64,000 nt of DNA from an uncultured Rhodospirillales bacterium. Lineage in GTDB: Bacteria; Pseudomonadota; Alphaproteobacteria; RF32; CAG-239. Shown here piece after piece: positions 8,654 through 20,021 of this stretch (positions within the stretch are counted from its first letter, which is position 1; each line of letters begins with the position of its first letter). The DNA is taken from positions 1-64,000 of the forward strand of contig CACWQT010000009.1 of assembly GCA_902763185.1 (NCBI GenBank). Reading direction: 5' to 3'. The notes under the pieces are model-generated. The model was not told where the DNA came from and made no database searches. It saw only the letters and a program-made list of their open reading frames with translations. The position numbers and the translations under genes were made by a program.

Positions 8654-9072
8654 TTATTCGCGAGGTATCATAAAGTGATATAATGAGAAGGTCAATATTT
8701 ATGTCAAAAAAAGTCGAATTCTTTTTATTTTAAAAGTTGTGAGTAAAAGTAAATTAAATTTTGCCCCCCCTTTATGGGCTATTTAAAAAATTTTTTTTGT
8801 TTTATTTTTAGAGGGATATGTTTTTTATGTGCAAAAATCAGGGGAGGTGACTTGTAAAAATTAAGTAAAAATTTTAAGGTATTTTTCAGTCGGATGGTTG
8901 AGGCAAAAAAAATTTTTCACAATATCTTGTATGTCTTTACCATTTTTTAACACAATATCTTGTATTGTGCGACTCACAGCGAAAAACTTGGTCAAACAAA
9001 AATGATACGGTTGAACGATTAAAAAAAGAAGGGTTGGGCAACCGAAAAATGAGAAGAAGGGAAGAATAAAAA
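8654..9072 (+). promoter_or_regulatory. nrdD upstream region with two NrdR-like boxes
   Basis: A 419-base A/T-rich noncoding stretch upstream of nrdD. Two near-identical palindromic words, CACAATATCTTGTAT, start at 8918 and 8951, 33 bases apart (about three helical turns); the second extends to CACAATATCTTGTATTGTG. They match the NrdR box pattern acaCwAtATaTwGtgt, and paired boxes with this spacing are the known NrdR arrangement, repressing ribonucleotide reductase genes when dATP is high. A C7 tract lies at about 8763. I see no clear FNR site and no gene in the stretch. Confidence 0.7.
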
Positions 9073-11133
9073 ATGGCAAATAATGAGTTGCAAATGCCGA
9101 TGGGAAAAAAATATAAAATGCCGTTTAAGAGCATCACAAAAAGAGATGGAACATTAGCGGATTTTGACAGTGAGAAAATATATAATGCCATTTCACGCGC
9201 AGGTGAGAGCACAGCAGAATTTGATGCAAATGACGCATGGCTTTTGACAGCTCAGGTGATGAAAATTTTATCACATAAATTTGACGAATCCTTACCTTCG
9301 GTTGAAGATATCCAAGATGTTGTAGAGCAAGTTTTAATTTCTGAAAACTATTTCCAAACCGCAAAGGCTTATATTTTGTATCGTGATAAGCGTAACAGAA
9401 TGCGTGGTGATGGTAAGACCGTTATTGATGTTGAAAGCTCGGTTAACGAGTATTTGGAGAATTTGGACTGGCGTATTAAGGAAAATGCCAACCAAGGTTA
9501 TTCTAACGGCGGTTTGATTCTTAATGTTGCCGGCAAGGTTACGGCTAACTACTGGCTTTCTCACGTTTATCCGGCAGAAGTTGGTGAAGCACATAGAAAC
9601 GGTGATATTCATATTCATGATTTGAGTATGTTAGCTGCATATTGTGCCGGTTGGTCTTTAAAGAATCTGTTGCGTGAAGGTTTTAACGGTGTTCCGGGGA
9701 AAGTTGAAGCAGGTGCACCGAAGCATTTAAGTTCTGCTGTTGGGCAAATGGTTAACTTTATGGGGACACTTCAAAATGAGTGGGCCGGTGCGCAGGCCTT
9801 TTCTTCGGTTGATACCTATTTAGCTCCGTATATTCGTAAAGATCATTTGACATACGAGCAAGTTGAACAAAGTATGCAAGAGTTAATTTATAACTTAAAT
9901 GTTCCTTCTCGTTGGGGGTCTCAGACGCCGTTTACAAACTTTACGTTTGACTGGGTATGTCCGGAAGATTTACGTGAGCAAAAGCCGATTATCGGTGGTG
10001 TTGAACAAGATTTCACCTATGGCGATTTAGGAGAAGAGATGGCAATGATTAACAAAGCTTACATCAATGTTATGATGGGTGGCGATGTTAAAGGGCGTCC
10101 GTTTACTTTCCCAATTCCGACATATAATATGACATGGGATTTTCCGTGGGAAGATAAAAATACGGAATTACTGTTTGAAATGACAGCAAAATACGGTTTA
10201 CCTTATTTCCAGAATTTCTTGAATTCTTCATTGAAACCAGGGCAAATCCGCTCAATGTGTTGTCGTTTGCAACTTGATTTAAGAGAGCTGTTAGCTCGTG
10301 GTAATGGTCTTTTCGGTTCAGCTGAGCAAACCGGTTCGGTTGGTGTTGTGACCATTAACTGCGCACGTTTAGGTTATGTTTATAAAGGCGATGAAGCTGG
10401 ATTGTTTGCCAGAGTTGATGAACTAATGAATATTTCAAGGACTTCGCTTGAAATTAAGAGAAAAGTTATTCAGCGCCTGATAGATAACGGTTTGTTCCCG
10501 TTCACAAAGAGATATTTGGGAACTTTAAGAAACCATTTTTCGACCATTGGTGTTAATGGTATGAATGAGATGATTAGAAACTTCACTAACGATGAGCACA
10601 ATATCGCGGATGCATGGGGACAGGCATTTGCCGAAAAATTCTTAGACTTTGTGCGGGATCGTTTGGTTAAGTTTCAAGAAGAAACTGGACATATGTATAA
10701 TTTAGAGGCGACTCCGGCAGAAGGTGCAACAACTCGTTTTGCCAGAGAAGATAAAAAGCGCTATATGGGGATTATCCAAGCAGGAACTCCGGATGCGCCG
10801 TTCTATACAAACTCTTCTCAGTTGCCGGTTGGTTATACAGATGATCCGTTTGAAGCTTTAGATTTGCAAGCAAAATTGCAATCTAAATATACGGGCGGTA
10901 CGGTGCTTCACTTGTTTATGAATCAACGTATTTCGTCTGCAAAGGTTTGCCGTGATTTCGTTAAGAAGGTATTAGCTAATTACCGTCTGCCGTATATCAC
11001 GATTACGCCGACATTTTCCGTATGTCCTAAACACGGATATATTGCCGGTGAGCATGAATTCTGCCCGATTTGCGATAGAGAAAAGAAAGCGGAGAAGGCG
11101 AAAAATCTTGCAAAAATGCAAAAAGTGGTGTAA
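9073..11133 (+). CDS. nrdD: Anaerobic ribonucleoside-triphosphate reductase, body
   Basis: 686 aa. N-terminal ATP-cone (ITKRDGTLADFDSEKI, residues ~17-105) for allosteric dATP control, then the class III reductase barrel with NGDIHIHDLSMLAAYCAGWS and SVDTYLAPY. Near the C-terminus, CPKHGYIAGEHEFCPICD (about residues 656-673) is the structural zinc site. The protein stops right after it: the glycyl-radical RVxGY segment that normally follows is missing and is encoded by the next, in-frame gene at 11161. AAGGGAAG precedes the ATG. The upstream NrdR-like boxes fit the gene. Confidence 0.93.
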   Translation: MANNELQMPMGKKYKMPFKSITKRDGTLADFDSEKIYNAISRAGESTAEFDANDAWLLTAQVMKILSHKFDESLPSVEDIQDVVEQVLISENYFQTAKAYILYRDKRNRMRGDGKTVIDVESSVNEYLENLDWRIKENANQGYSNGGLILNVAGKVTANYWLSHVYPAEVGEAHRNGDIHIHDLSMLAAYCAGWSLKNLLREGFNGVPGKVEAGAPKHLSSAVGQMVNFMGTLQNEWAGAQAFSSVDTYLAPYIRKDHLTYEQVEQSMQELIYNLNVPSRWGSQTPFTNFTFDWVCPEDLREQKPIIGGVEQDFTYGDLGEEMAMINKAYINVMMGGDVKGRPFTFPIPTYNMTWDFPWEDKNTELLFEMTAKYGLPYFQNFLNSSLKPGQIRSMCCRLQLDLRELLARGNGLFGSAEQTGSVGVVTINCARLGYVYKGDEAGLFARVDELMNISRTSLEIKRKVIQRLIDNGLFPFTKRYLGTLRNHFSTIGVNGMNEMIRNFTNDEHNIADAWGQAFAEKFLDFVRDRLVKFQEETGHMYNLEATPAEGATTRFAREDKKRYMGIIQAGTPDAPFYTNSSQLPVGYTDDPFEALDLQAKLQSKYTGGTVLHLFMNQRISSAKVCRDFVKKVLANYRLPYITITPTFSVCPKHGYIAGEHEFCPICDREKKAEKAKNLAKMQKVV

Positions 11134-11160
11134 TATATTATAACTGTGAAAGGGAGAACA

Positions 11161-11391
11161 ATGAGCAATATTATTAATATTGAAGATGTTAAATTAGACG
11201 ATTCTGAAAGACAACCTTGCGAAGTATATACCAGAGTTATGGGATATATTCGTCCGACTACAGAATTCAACGTTGGTAAAAAGGGCGAATTCAATTCCAG
11301 AGTATGCTTCTGCGAAGATAAAGCTGTTATGGGTTGCGAAGCACGTGAGTGTGTTTGCAAGACTGAAACAATGGCATTGGCAGCAGAATAA
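11161..11391 (+). CDS. Stand-alone glycyl-radical domain of NrdD
   Basis: 76 aa. EVYTRVMGYIRPTTEFNVGK (residues ~21-40) is the NrdD C-terminal glycyl-radical motif, with Gly28 the likely radical site, and KKGEF follows as in full-length NrdD. It is in the same reading frame as nrdD, separated by one TAA and 27 bases, and has its own GGGAG before ATG 11161. So it is probably made as a separate polypeptide that docks on NrdD, like GrcA on pyruvate formate-lyase. The last 25 residues are Cys-rich (CFCEDKAVMGCEARECVC), extending past the usual NrdD end. Stop-codon readthrough is an alternative. Confidence 0.85.
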   Translation: MSNIINIEDVKLDDSERQPCEVYTRVMGYIRPTTEFNVGKKGEFNSRVCFCEDKAVMGCEARECVCKTETMALAAE

Positions 11392-11426
11392 AATTTATTT
11401 TAATTTAGTAACTTTTTGGTTGTTAA

Positions 11427-12128
11427 ATGAGCTTAATTAGAATCGGCGGTATTGAGAGATTCAGTATCGTCGATTTTCCAAATCAGATGGCCGCTGTTGT
11501 TTTTATGCAGGGGTGTCCGTGGCGGTGTCCTTTTTGTCATAATGCACATTTGCAAGACGTTAATGCCGAAACTAATATTTCTTGGAATAAATTTGTAGAT
11601 TTTCTTAAACAGAGAAAAGGGGTATTAGATGCCGTGGTTTTCTCCGGCGGAGAGCCTTTGGTGCAACAAGGTCTTAAAGATGCTATTGAGGAAGTCAAAG
11701 ATTTGGGTTATAAGATAGGGCTCCATACCGGCGGCTATTTACCGGAGCATTTTAAGGCTGTTTTAGAGCTTGTAGATTGGGTCGGATTTGACATTAAAGC
11801 TCCTTTAGAAGCTACCCGTTATAAAGAGATAACAGGGGGCATTGCAGATGTTAAAAAAGTTAAAGAGTGTTTGCAAATTTTATGCGACTCCCAAAAAGAT
11901 TTTGAGTGTCGGACAACATGTGATCCGCGCTTTTTAAGCATTGAAGACATATATACGATCGCCGATACATTAAAAGGTATGGGGGTTAAAGAATATTACT
12001 TACAAAAATATCGGCGGATTCCAAGTGACACGGATACCAGTGAAGGGCAATGCTTGGCATTGGTTGAAAATGATGAGCTTAATGAATATTTGAAAAACAC
12101 GTTTGATATTTTTGATGTTCGGAAATAG
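11427..12128 (+). CDS. nrdG: Anaerobic ribonucleotide reductase activase (radical SAM)
   Basis: 233 aa. QGCPWRCPFCHN near residue 29 is the CxxxCxxC motif binding a 4Fe-4S cluster and SAM; FSGGEPLVQ is the SAM amino-group GGE motif. It generates the glycyl radical on the NrdD system. The gene lies 35 bases after the separate radical-domain gene, consistent with one operon: nrdD, radical domain, nrdG. Related activases act on pyruvate formate-lyase; the neighbourhood decides for NrdG. Confidence 0.9.
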   Translation: MSLIRIGGIERFSIVDFPNQMAAVVFMQGCPWRCPFCHNAHLQDVNAETNISWNKFVDFLKQRKGVLDAVVFSGGEPLVQQGLKDAIEEVKDLGYKIGLHTGGYLPEHFKAVLELVDWVGFDIKAPLEATRYKEITGGIADVKKVKECLQILCDSQKDFECRTTCDPRFLSIEDIYTIADTLKGMGVKEYYLQKYRRIPSDTDTSEGQCLALVENDELNEYLKNTFDIFDVRK

Positions 12129-12143
12129 TAAATCTTTTTAAGT

Positions 12144-12181
12144 AAAAGGAGCTTTCTATTATTTGTAGATGGCTCTTTTTT
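12144..12181 (+). terminator. nrd operon terminator
   Basis: AAAAGGAGC and GGCTCTTTTTT pair, with one bulged G, around a long A/T-rich loop, 15 bases after the nrdG stop. Confidence 0.55.
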
Positions 12182-12214
12182 GTTGATAACCTTGCAATTT
12201 GCGGGATTTTTTGT

Positions 12215-12242
12215 TTGCTAAAAAATATGGGTGTGCTATATA
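12215..12242 (+). promoter_or_regulatory. Probable gyrB promoter
   Basis: TTGCTA, 16 bases, TATATA, 40 bases before the gyrB ATG. It is the best sigma70 match in the 153-base gap. Confidence 0.5.
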
Positions 12243-12263
12243 GTTAAAAGATAAGTAATTTAA

Positions 12264-14720
<2,457 letters not shown>

Positions 14721-14741
14721 GGTAAATTATAGTTTCAAAAT

Positions 14742-14767
14742 AAAAGGGCGCTTTGGGCGCCCTTTTT
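14742..14767 (+). terminator. gyrB terminator
   Basis: AAAAGGGCGC, TTTG loop, GGCGCCCTTTTT: GC-rich stem and T run 21 bases after gyrB. Confidence 0.85.
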
Positions 14768-14783
14768 GATGTGATAAAGATTA

Positions 14784-15158
14784 TCAATAAATGGATCTTT
14801 TAACAAAGAAATAAACCATTCCTAAAACTAAAGCAAAACAGATAAAAGCTAAAAATTTGCTCTTTTCATAATTTTTATATGTCTTCCACATACCGATTAC
14901 ACAAATCGCCGAATATGCTATTAAAGTTAAAAATAATGCAGTATAGCAACAAAAATACGGTAAAGTGGTTGCATTATTGTGAACAAAAGAAAAACTTGAC
15001 ACAGCAACGCTTAAAAAGCTTTTATCATAGTTAACGGATTGTAACAGTTTTATGTGGAATAAGTTGGTTAAGAAACCAATGACTGTTAATCCTAAAACAG
15101 AGAACTTCCAAAAAGCCTCAGATAAAGAGCATTGTCCATAAAAAAAACGTCCAAGCAT
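14784..15158 (-). CDS. Small membrane protein
   Basis: 124 aa with three hydrophobic helices (residues ~18-36, ~68-92 and ~101-120) and a short cytosolic N-terminus, MLGRFFYGQCSLSEAFWKF, whose Cys/Trp-containing start recalls small membrane DUFs of the DUF805 type. That resemblance is weak. AAGGAG before ATG 15158 is clear. It may be a distal member of the minus-strand run that starts with the metallopeptidase. Confidence 0.6.
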   Translation of the reverse strand: MLGRFFYGQCSLSEAFWKFSVLGLTVIGFLTNLFHIKLLQSVNYDKSFLSVAVSSFSFVHNNATTLPYFCCYTALFLTLIAYSAICVIGMWKTYKNYEKSKFLAFICFALVLGMVYFFVKRSIY

Positions 15159-15186
15159 GATTTACTCCTTAAATTGTAGGGTTGTA

Positions 15187-16914
15187 TTAAAAGTAACTTA
15201 CAATATTTTTGTATTTCTTCAAGCCTAATTTTTTCTTGGTTGCGGAAATATATTCGTGCAGTTCATTCCATTCCGTGTTTGCTTCAATATAGCGACGGGC
15301 TTTTTCGGGCGATTTTGATAGTTGAATATCTATCACTTTGGTTAAAAGCTCATAAATTGTCGGGCTTATTTTTTCAAACACGATGTGGAGCAACTTATTT
15401 TCATCAAAGAAAATTGCGCCGGTTTTGAGTAAGGCATTGAATTCAATTAAATCAACAATTTTATAAGTTTCAGTCGGGAATATCGGTTTTGCCGGCAGCA
15501 ACAATCGTTTGGTAATCCACGAAGTGTAGATTTTCTTTAGCTGCTCTTCGGTGATAATCCCTTGTTTAACATACTCCGGCATAAAGGATATAGATACCGA
15601 ATCGGCTTTGTTTTCTTCAATAATTGATTTGCAAATGCCGGGGGAATTTTGGTATTCGCTGGTCGGGCCTAAAGTATGACCGTTTTCATGACCGATAACA
15701 AAAATGTGATCTGCATCCAAGTCATAGTATTTATGAAAATCAGGATGAAGAAAAGTGTTTAAATATTTTTGCGTTCTTTTGGTATCTTGGCTTAAGCGGA
15801 CTTGGCGGTGATATACATTGCGTCTGCCGCCGCCGGTTTTAACAGCCAATTTATCATTGTTGGGTAGGTTTTGTGCAACGGTTATTCCGCCACGGCATTG
15901 AGCATAATCTCCGGTTAATGCGGCTAAATCAACATCAACCATATTTTGGTTAAGTTTTTTGGTAGAACTGATAGATTGTGTATATTTATTAGCAAAAGGC
16001 ATTAAGCTACTTAGTTTGGGCATTGTATCCTTAAAGCTCAGCAATAGTTTAGTGCCTTCTTGATTAACAATGCCGACGCGCGCACCAAGCATATCTTTGG
16101 CGATGACTTCAATGTTATGTTGGCGGATAAGTGCGGTTAGTTCTTTATTTTCCCAAACAGTCGGCGTTAATTCGTCATCATAATTTTCACGGCTTATAGT
16201 AAATTCCAACGGGGTGTCTTGCATCATGGCCCAGTGTTTGTCCGCAAGCATGTCCATGTCCAGATTATTTTGTAAGAGAGCTTGCGCCTGCCAAGATAAA
16301 AATTCTTTGAATAAGTCATTGGTGCAATAGTGGGCGGCAACTTCAAGTTCATTTGCCATTTCTGAAAATTCGTCTTTAAAGTATTCGGTATAGTCAATGG
16401 CTTTTAGTTTGTTTTTATCACGTCTGACCATAGTGCGCGCAGAAAGAATCTGGGCGATTTCTTTAATTTCCCCTGCCTTGAACATTTTTAATAGAATTTG
16501 ATGAAATTCCGTAACGCTTAAATCTTCAGGATAAAAGTTTTTGCCAGCAGGCGTAGTTAAACCCTTAAATACGGTAATCGGTTCATGGTCAATACCGTTA
16601 AGTCCGGCAACACCGTTTAGGGAATTAAATAATTTAAGAGATAGTGTTGCGCGTTCATCACCGGCTTTTGAGGCGTCAATCAAAGCCTGTTTTTGAGCTA
16701 AATTTAGGGAATTGTCTTGCTCCAACGCAACATTATTTAATATCTGTGCGGCTTTAACCAAATGCTTTAGTGCTTTTTTATCTCCTTCATCTAAGGCAAT
16801 ATAAGCCGGAAACTTTTTAGAGATGAGCGTGATTTTGCTTGTTTCTTTGCCGGTCATCTTTTTTAGTTCTTTTATGGAGTAATTTAATTTGTAACCGTTA
16901 TATGTCTTCATCAT
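15187..16914 (-). CDS. M49-like (dipeptidyl peptidase III-type) metallopeptidase
   Basis: 575 aa, no signal peptide. HENGHTLGP at residues 409-417 supplies a zinc-binding HExxH, and IIEENKADS at about 431-439 supplies the third ligand Glu in an EExKAD box. DPP III proper uses HELLGH and EECRAD, so this is the shorter bacterial variant (HExxHGLGP plus EEAKAD). Such enzymes release dipeptides from oligopeptides. It begins with AGGAG and ATG 16914, overlapping the end of the 16898 gene by 17 bases, so the two are translationally coupled. The cytosolic location is inferred from the absence of a signal. Confidence 0.7.
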   Translation of the reverse strand: MMKTYNGYKLNYSIKELKKMTGKETSKITLISKKFPAYIALDEGDKKALKHLVKAAQILNNVALEQDNSLNLAQKQALIDASKAGDERATLSLKLFNSLNGVAGLNGIDHEPITVFKGLTTPAGKNFYPEDLSVTEFHQILLKMFKAGEIKEIAQILSARTMVRRDKNKLKAIDYTEYFKDEFSEMANELEVAAHYCTNDLFKEFLSWQAQALLQNNLDMDMLADKHWAMMQDTPLEFTISRENYDDELTPTVWENKELTALIRQHNIEVIAKDMLGARVGIVNQEGTKLLLSFKDTMPKLSSLMPFANKYTQSISSTKKLNQNMVDVDLAALTGDYAQCRGGITVAQNLPNNDKLAVKTGGGRRNVYHRQVRLSQDTKRTQKYLNTFLHPDFHKYYDLDADHIFVIGHENGHTLGPTSEYQNSPGICKSIIEENKADSVSISFMPEYVKQGIITEEQLKKIYTSWITKRLLLPAKPIFPTETYKIVDLIEFNALLKTGAIFFDENKLLHIVFEKISPTIYELLTKVIDIQLSKSPEKARRYIEANTEWNELHEYISATKKKLGLKKYKNIVSYF

Positions 16915-17977
16915 GGGTAATCTCCTTTATTTTGATTTTATAAAAATACATATCAGGTGCATCAAACAGCGGATTGATGCCTGTTTTTTCTTTTAGTATA
17001 TAAAACGCTTTCAGAGGGTTGTCCAGTAATTTAATATCTTCAGGAAGTAAAAGAGCGTTGCGGCTCTGATATACAAAACGAAGCCCTTCGTCTTTATTAA
17101 ATCGGGTAGCGGTTTGAGGTGTCGTTTTCATATCGGAAGTTAAAAGGTAGACTTTATTTATAGTGTCTTCTTTGGGTAAATCAGCTTTGGCATTGATTAT
17201 GTTTTGCTTGAGCGAAACGGTTGTATCAAGCGCGCAAGATAAATTGTTTTCTTTTGTTTTCAGGCACAAACGGATGTTTTGTAAAAAGAGGTTTTGGCTT
17301 GTAAAAGGCGGTTCTTTATTTAAGAAAACAAAATCTTTTAGGATGCGTTCATGTGTTGAGATAAATGATTGCAAATTTTGGCTTTCTTCTTCCAATGTAT
17401 TTTCGGGGCGCGGTAATGGGGGAAAGGTATTTTTTATAAAATTCTTAAGGGCGGGAATTTCTTGTATTTTTTTAGTGTGTTTGTAGTTTAGAGTGCGTGG
17501 AAAGAGCTTGTTTTTTATAATATGCTGAGCGGCAATTTTTGTGTCGTTTGCTATAATAACATCAGGTGCGTTTGCGGTGGAATTAAATTCAGCTTGCGGC
17601 AGAAAAATTTTTATGAGGTTTCGCAGAGAATCGTTTTCACTTATGTTTGGCGCAAGGATAATGTTGTATTTTTGTTGTGGTAGTTTTGATAAGGCTAAAG
17701 CAATGGTGGTTGCATTTTCCTGATTAAATGTTTGGGGAATAATAAGGGCAGCGGTATTATTTTTTTTATCGGTAAAGAGGTAAACAATATCGGCGTTGTT
17801 ATACCATAAATTGAGATGCTTGATTGATTGGTAATCTGTAAGAGATTGGTCAGAATGGTTAAGAGAGGTGTTAAATTGCCATAAATTGAGGGTAATAAAA
17901 AACAGACTAAACAGGATAAGGAGCAATCTTCTTATCTTTTTTTGTCTTTCCTTTTTTTTATCTACATAGATGAGCAT
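16898..17977 (-). CDS. Membrane-anchored hypothetical protein, possible AMMECR1-like end
   Basis: 359 aa. A basic N-terminus and one helix (residues ~17-37) anchor it, with the remainder outside. The part at residues 60-130 reads as alternating strands and helices. The C-terminal stretch with ALLLPEDI, KAFYILKEKTGINP and MYFYKIKI resembles the end of AMMECR1 domains, in which LLPQV is followed by a KAGL helix. That similarity is by eye and weak; if right, the N-terminal part could be MEMO-like, as in known MEMO-AMMECR1 pairs. It overlaps the M49-like gene by 17 bases. AGAGG supports ATG 17977. Confidence 0.55.
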   Translation of the reverse strand: MLIYVDKKKERQKKIRRLLLILFSLFFITLNLWQFNTSLNHSDQSLTDYQSIKHLNLWYNNADIVYLFTDKKNNTAALIIPQTFNQENATTIALALSKLPQQKYNIILAPNISENDSLRNLIKIFLPQAEFNSTANAPDVIIANDTKIAAQHIIKNKLFPRTLNYKHTKKIQEIPALKNFIKNTFPPLPRPENTLEEESQNLQSFISTHERILKDFVFLNKEPPFTSQNLFLQNIRLCLKTKENNLSCALDTTVSLKQNIINAKADLPKEDTINKVYLLTSDMKTTPQTATRFNKDEGLRFVYQSRNALLLPEDIKLLDNPLKAFYILKEKTGINPLFDAPDMYFYKIKIKEITHDEDI

Positions 17978-17980
17978 TTT

Positions 17981-18613
17981 CTACCTCTTGGGGCATTTGA
18001 TGCCACATTTTTCCATATTGGCGCGAGATAATTTTATAATTGCGTTTTCTAAATCAGTGAGAATCGGTTCATCTATTTCTTTGATAAGGGGTTTCTTCTG
18101 GGAGGCCATTTTATAATATTGTGCGCCGTTTTCACATAATTTCCAATAGCGCACATCTCCGTCTTTATACTGATTGGCTTGTAAGTTTGCTTCTAATTTA
18201 TCAAGGGCAGAGATGATTTTTGCCTCTATGGTTTTCTTTTTTTCATATTCTTGGTAAAGAGCATAAATTTTTTTGTTTAACGGAAAAGGGAGCAATCCTT
18301 TCAGTTCGTTTATTGCCAAAGTTTCTTTTTTTTGTTTTTCAACTTTTAATTCCGGATGTGTGAGCTGATTTGCAGCAGTATAGTCTCCGGTTTTCCCTTC
18401 GGCGATGTCATGAACGAGGGCCAGCTCCAACATTTTGGTATAGTTAACCGGTGTTTTCAGATATGGGGCGATGAGCATTACTAAAAAGGAAAGCTTGAAA
18501 ATATGCATGGCATCATTTTCTTCAGAGCCATCAAAAAGCAGTAAATCTCTCTTAACGACACAAACTTCTTCTAATGCTCGCATAAAATTGATAATTTTAT
18601 CAATTCTTTTCAT
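17981..18613 (-). CDS. HD-domain phosphohydrolase (HDDC2/YfbR-like)
   Basis: 210 aa. The ligands of an HD domain are visible: H at ENDAMHIFKLS (residue ~37), HDIAEGKTGD (residues ~68-77) and LDKLEANLQA (~137-146). The HDxAE...GD pattern and helical composition match HDDC2/YfbR 5'-deoxynucleotidases, which dephosphorylate dNMPs. The last residues, CGIKCPKR, are unusual. It lies directly upstream (3-base gap) of the 16898 gene and downstream of serS, so serS, HD, 16898 and M49 may be one operon. Confidence 0.75.
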   Translation of the reverse strand: MKRIDKIINFMRALEEVCVVKRDLLLFDGSEENDAMHIFKLSFLVMLIAPYLKTPVNYTKMLELALVHDIAEGKTGDYTAANQLTHPELKVEKQKKETLAINELKGLLPFPLNKKIYALYQEYEKKKTIEAKIISALDKLEANLQANQYKDGDVRYWKLCENGAQYYKMASQKKPLIKEIDEPILTDLENAIIKLSRANMEKCGIKCPKR

Positions 18614-18632
18614 CGCTTTCCTTTAGATTTGA

Positions 18633-19925
18633 TTATTTTGCATTTTTGCCGATAAACTTTTTACCACCCATATATGGTTGCAAAGCCGTAGGAATTGCGA
18701 TAGAACCATCGGCTTGTAAATTGTTTTCCAAAAAGGCAATTAACATACGCGGCGGTGCAACAACCGTATTATTTAGCGTGTATGCAAAATACTTTTTGCC
18801 ATTTTTACCGGCAACGCGAATTTTCAATCGGCGTGCCTGCGCATCACCTAAAGTGGAGCAAGAGCCTACTTCAAAATATTTCTTTTGTCGTGGCGACCAT
18901 GCTTCTACATCGCATGATTTGACTTTTAAATCAGCTAAATCACCAGAGCAGCACTCTAAAGTGCGTACCGGAATGTCTAATGTGCGGAAGAAATCAACGG
19001 TATTTTGCCATAATTTATTATACCATGTCATGTGGTCTTCCGGTTTGCAAATAACAATCATTTCCTGCTTTTCAAATTGGTGAATCCGATATACACCGCG
19101 TTCTTCTATGCCGTGAGCACCTTTTTCTTTGCGAAAACATGGTGAGTAACTGGTTAAGGTATAGGGCAATTCTTCTTCGGGGATAATTTGGTCAATAAAT
19201 TTACCAATCATTGAGTGCTCTGATGTGCCGATTAAATATAAGTCTTCGCCTTCAATCTTATACATCATTGCATCCATTTCGGCAAAGCTCATTACACCGT
19301 CAACGACTTGAGAACGTATCATATAAGGGGGCACACAATATGTGAAGCCTCTGTCAATCATAAAATCTCTGGCGTAGGATAGAACTGCCGAGTGTAAACG
19401 AGCTATATCGCCTTTTAGGTAATAGAAACCGTTTCCGGCAACACGACGTGCGCTATCCAGGTCAATACCATTTAAGGATTCCATTATTTCGGTATGATAG
19501 GGAACGGTAAAATCAGGAACTTTGGGCTCACCAAAACGCTCTATTTCTACGTTTTCAGAATCATCTTTGCCCACAGGAACGGATGCGTCAATGATGTTGG
19601 GAATAATCATCATACGCTGTTTAATTTCATCTTGCAGCTTTTCCTGAGATGCTTCAAGTTCTATTATTCTATCACCAATTTTTTGGCTTTCTGCTTTAAT
19701 GGCTTCTGCTTCATCTTTCTTATTTGCGCTCATCAGTGCACCGATTTGTTTGGATATGTTGGTTCTTTGAGCGCGCAAAGCCTCTATTTCGGTAATGGCG
19801 GCACGATTTTTTTTATCTAAATCAATTACTTCATCAACTAAAGGTAATTTTTTATTTTGGAATTTCTTTTTTATATTTTCTCGAACAATATCGGGATTTT
19901 CCCGTATTAACTTTATATCTATCAT
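18633..19925 (-). CDS. serS: Seryl-tRNA synthetase
   Basis: 430 aa. N-terminal tRNA-binding coiled coil (residues ~25-105, with RAQRTNISKQIG), then the class II core: TSEHSMIG, motif 2 SPCFRKEKGAHGIEERGVYR and motif 3 NNTVVAPPRMLIAFLEN. It charges tRNA-Ser. AAGGAG stands 7 nt before ATG 19925; an upstream TTG at 19946 is rejected. First gene of the minus-strand run. Confidence 0.97.
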   Translation of the reverse strand: MIDIKLIRENPDIVRENIKKKFQNKKLPLVDEVIDLDKKNRAAITEIEALRAQRTNISKQIGALMSANKKDEAEAIKAESQKIGDRIIELEASQEKLQDEIKQRMMIIPNIIDASVPVGKDDSENVEIERFGEPKVPDFTVPYHTEIMESLNGIDLDSARRVAGNGFYYLKGDIARLHSAVLSYARDFMIDRGFTYCVPPYMIRSQVVDGVMSFAEMDAMMYKIEGEDLYLIGTSEHSMIGKFIDQIIPEEELPYTLTSYSPCFRKEKGAHGIEERGVYRIHQFEKQEMIVICKPEDHMTWYNKLWQNTVDFFRTLDIPVRTLECCSGDLADLKVKSCDVEAWSPRQKKYFEVGSCSTLGDAQARRLKIRVAGKNGKKYFAYTLNNTVVAPPRMLIAFLENNLQADGSIAIPTALQPYMGGKKFIGKNAK

Positions 19926-20021
19926 ATAGCCGCTCCTTTTACTCAATTAATTGTTTCATAATTGATACACTAAATAAAATTAAAAACAATAGAAAAGTGC
20001 AAGACAAGCACAAACAAAGAG

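Noticed and set aside
8755-8775. C-tract before nrdD as a phase-variation site
   Set aside because: The C7 run is far from the start codon and not within a coding region, with no promoter nearby to be affected.
9073-11391. nrdD split as a frameshift pseudogene
   Set aside because: The two parts are in the same frame with one stop, and the second has its own SD and start, which argues for two genes or read-through, not decay by frameshift.
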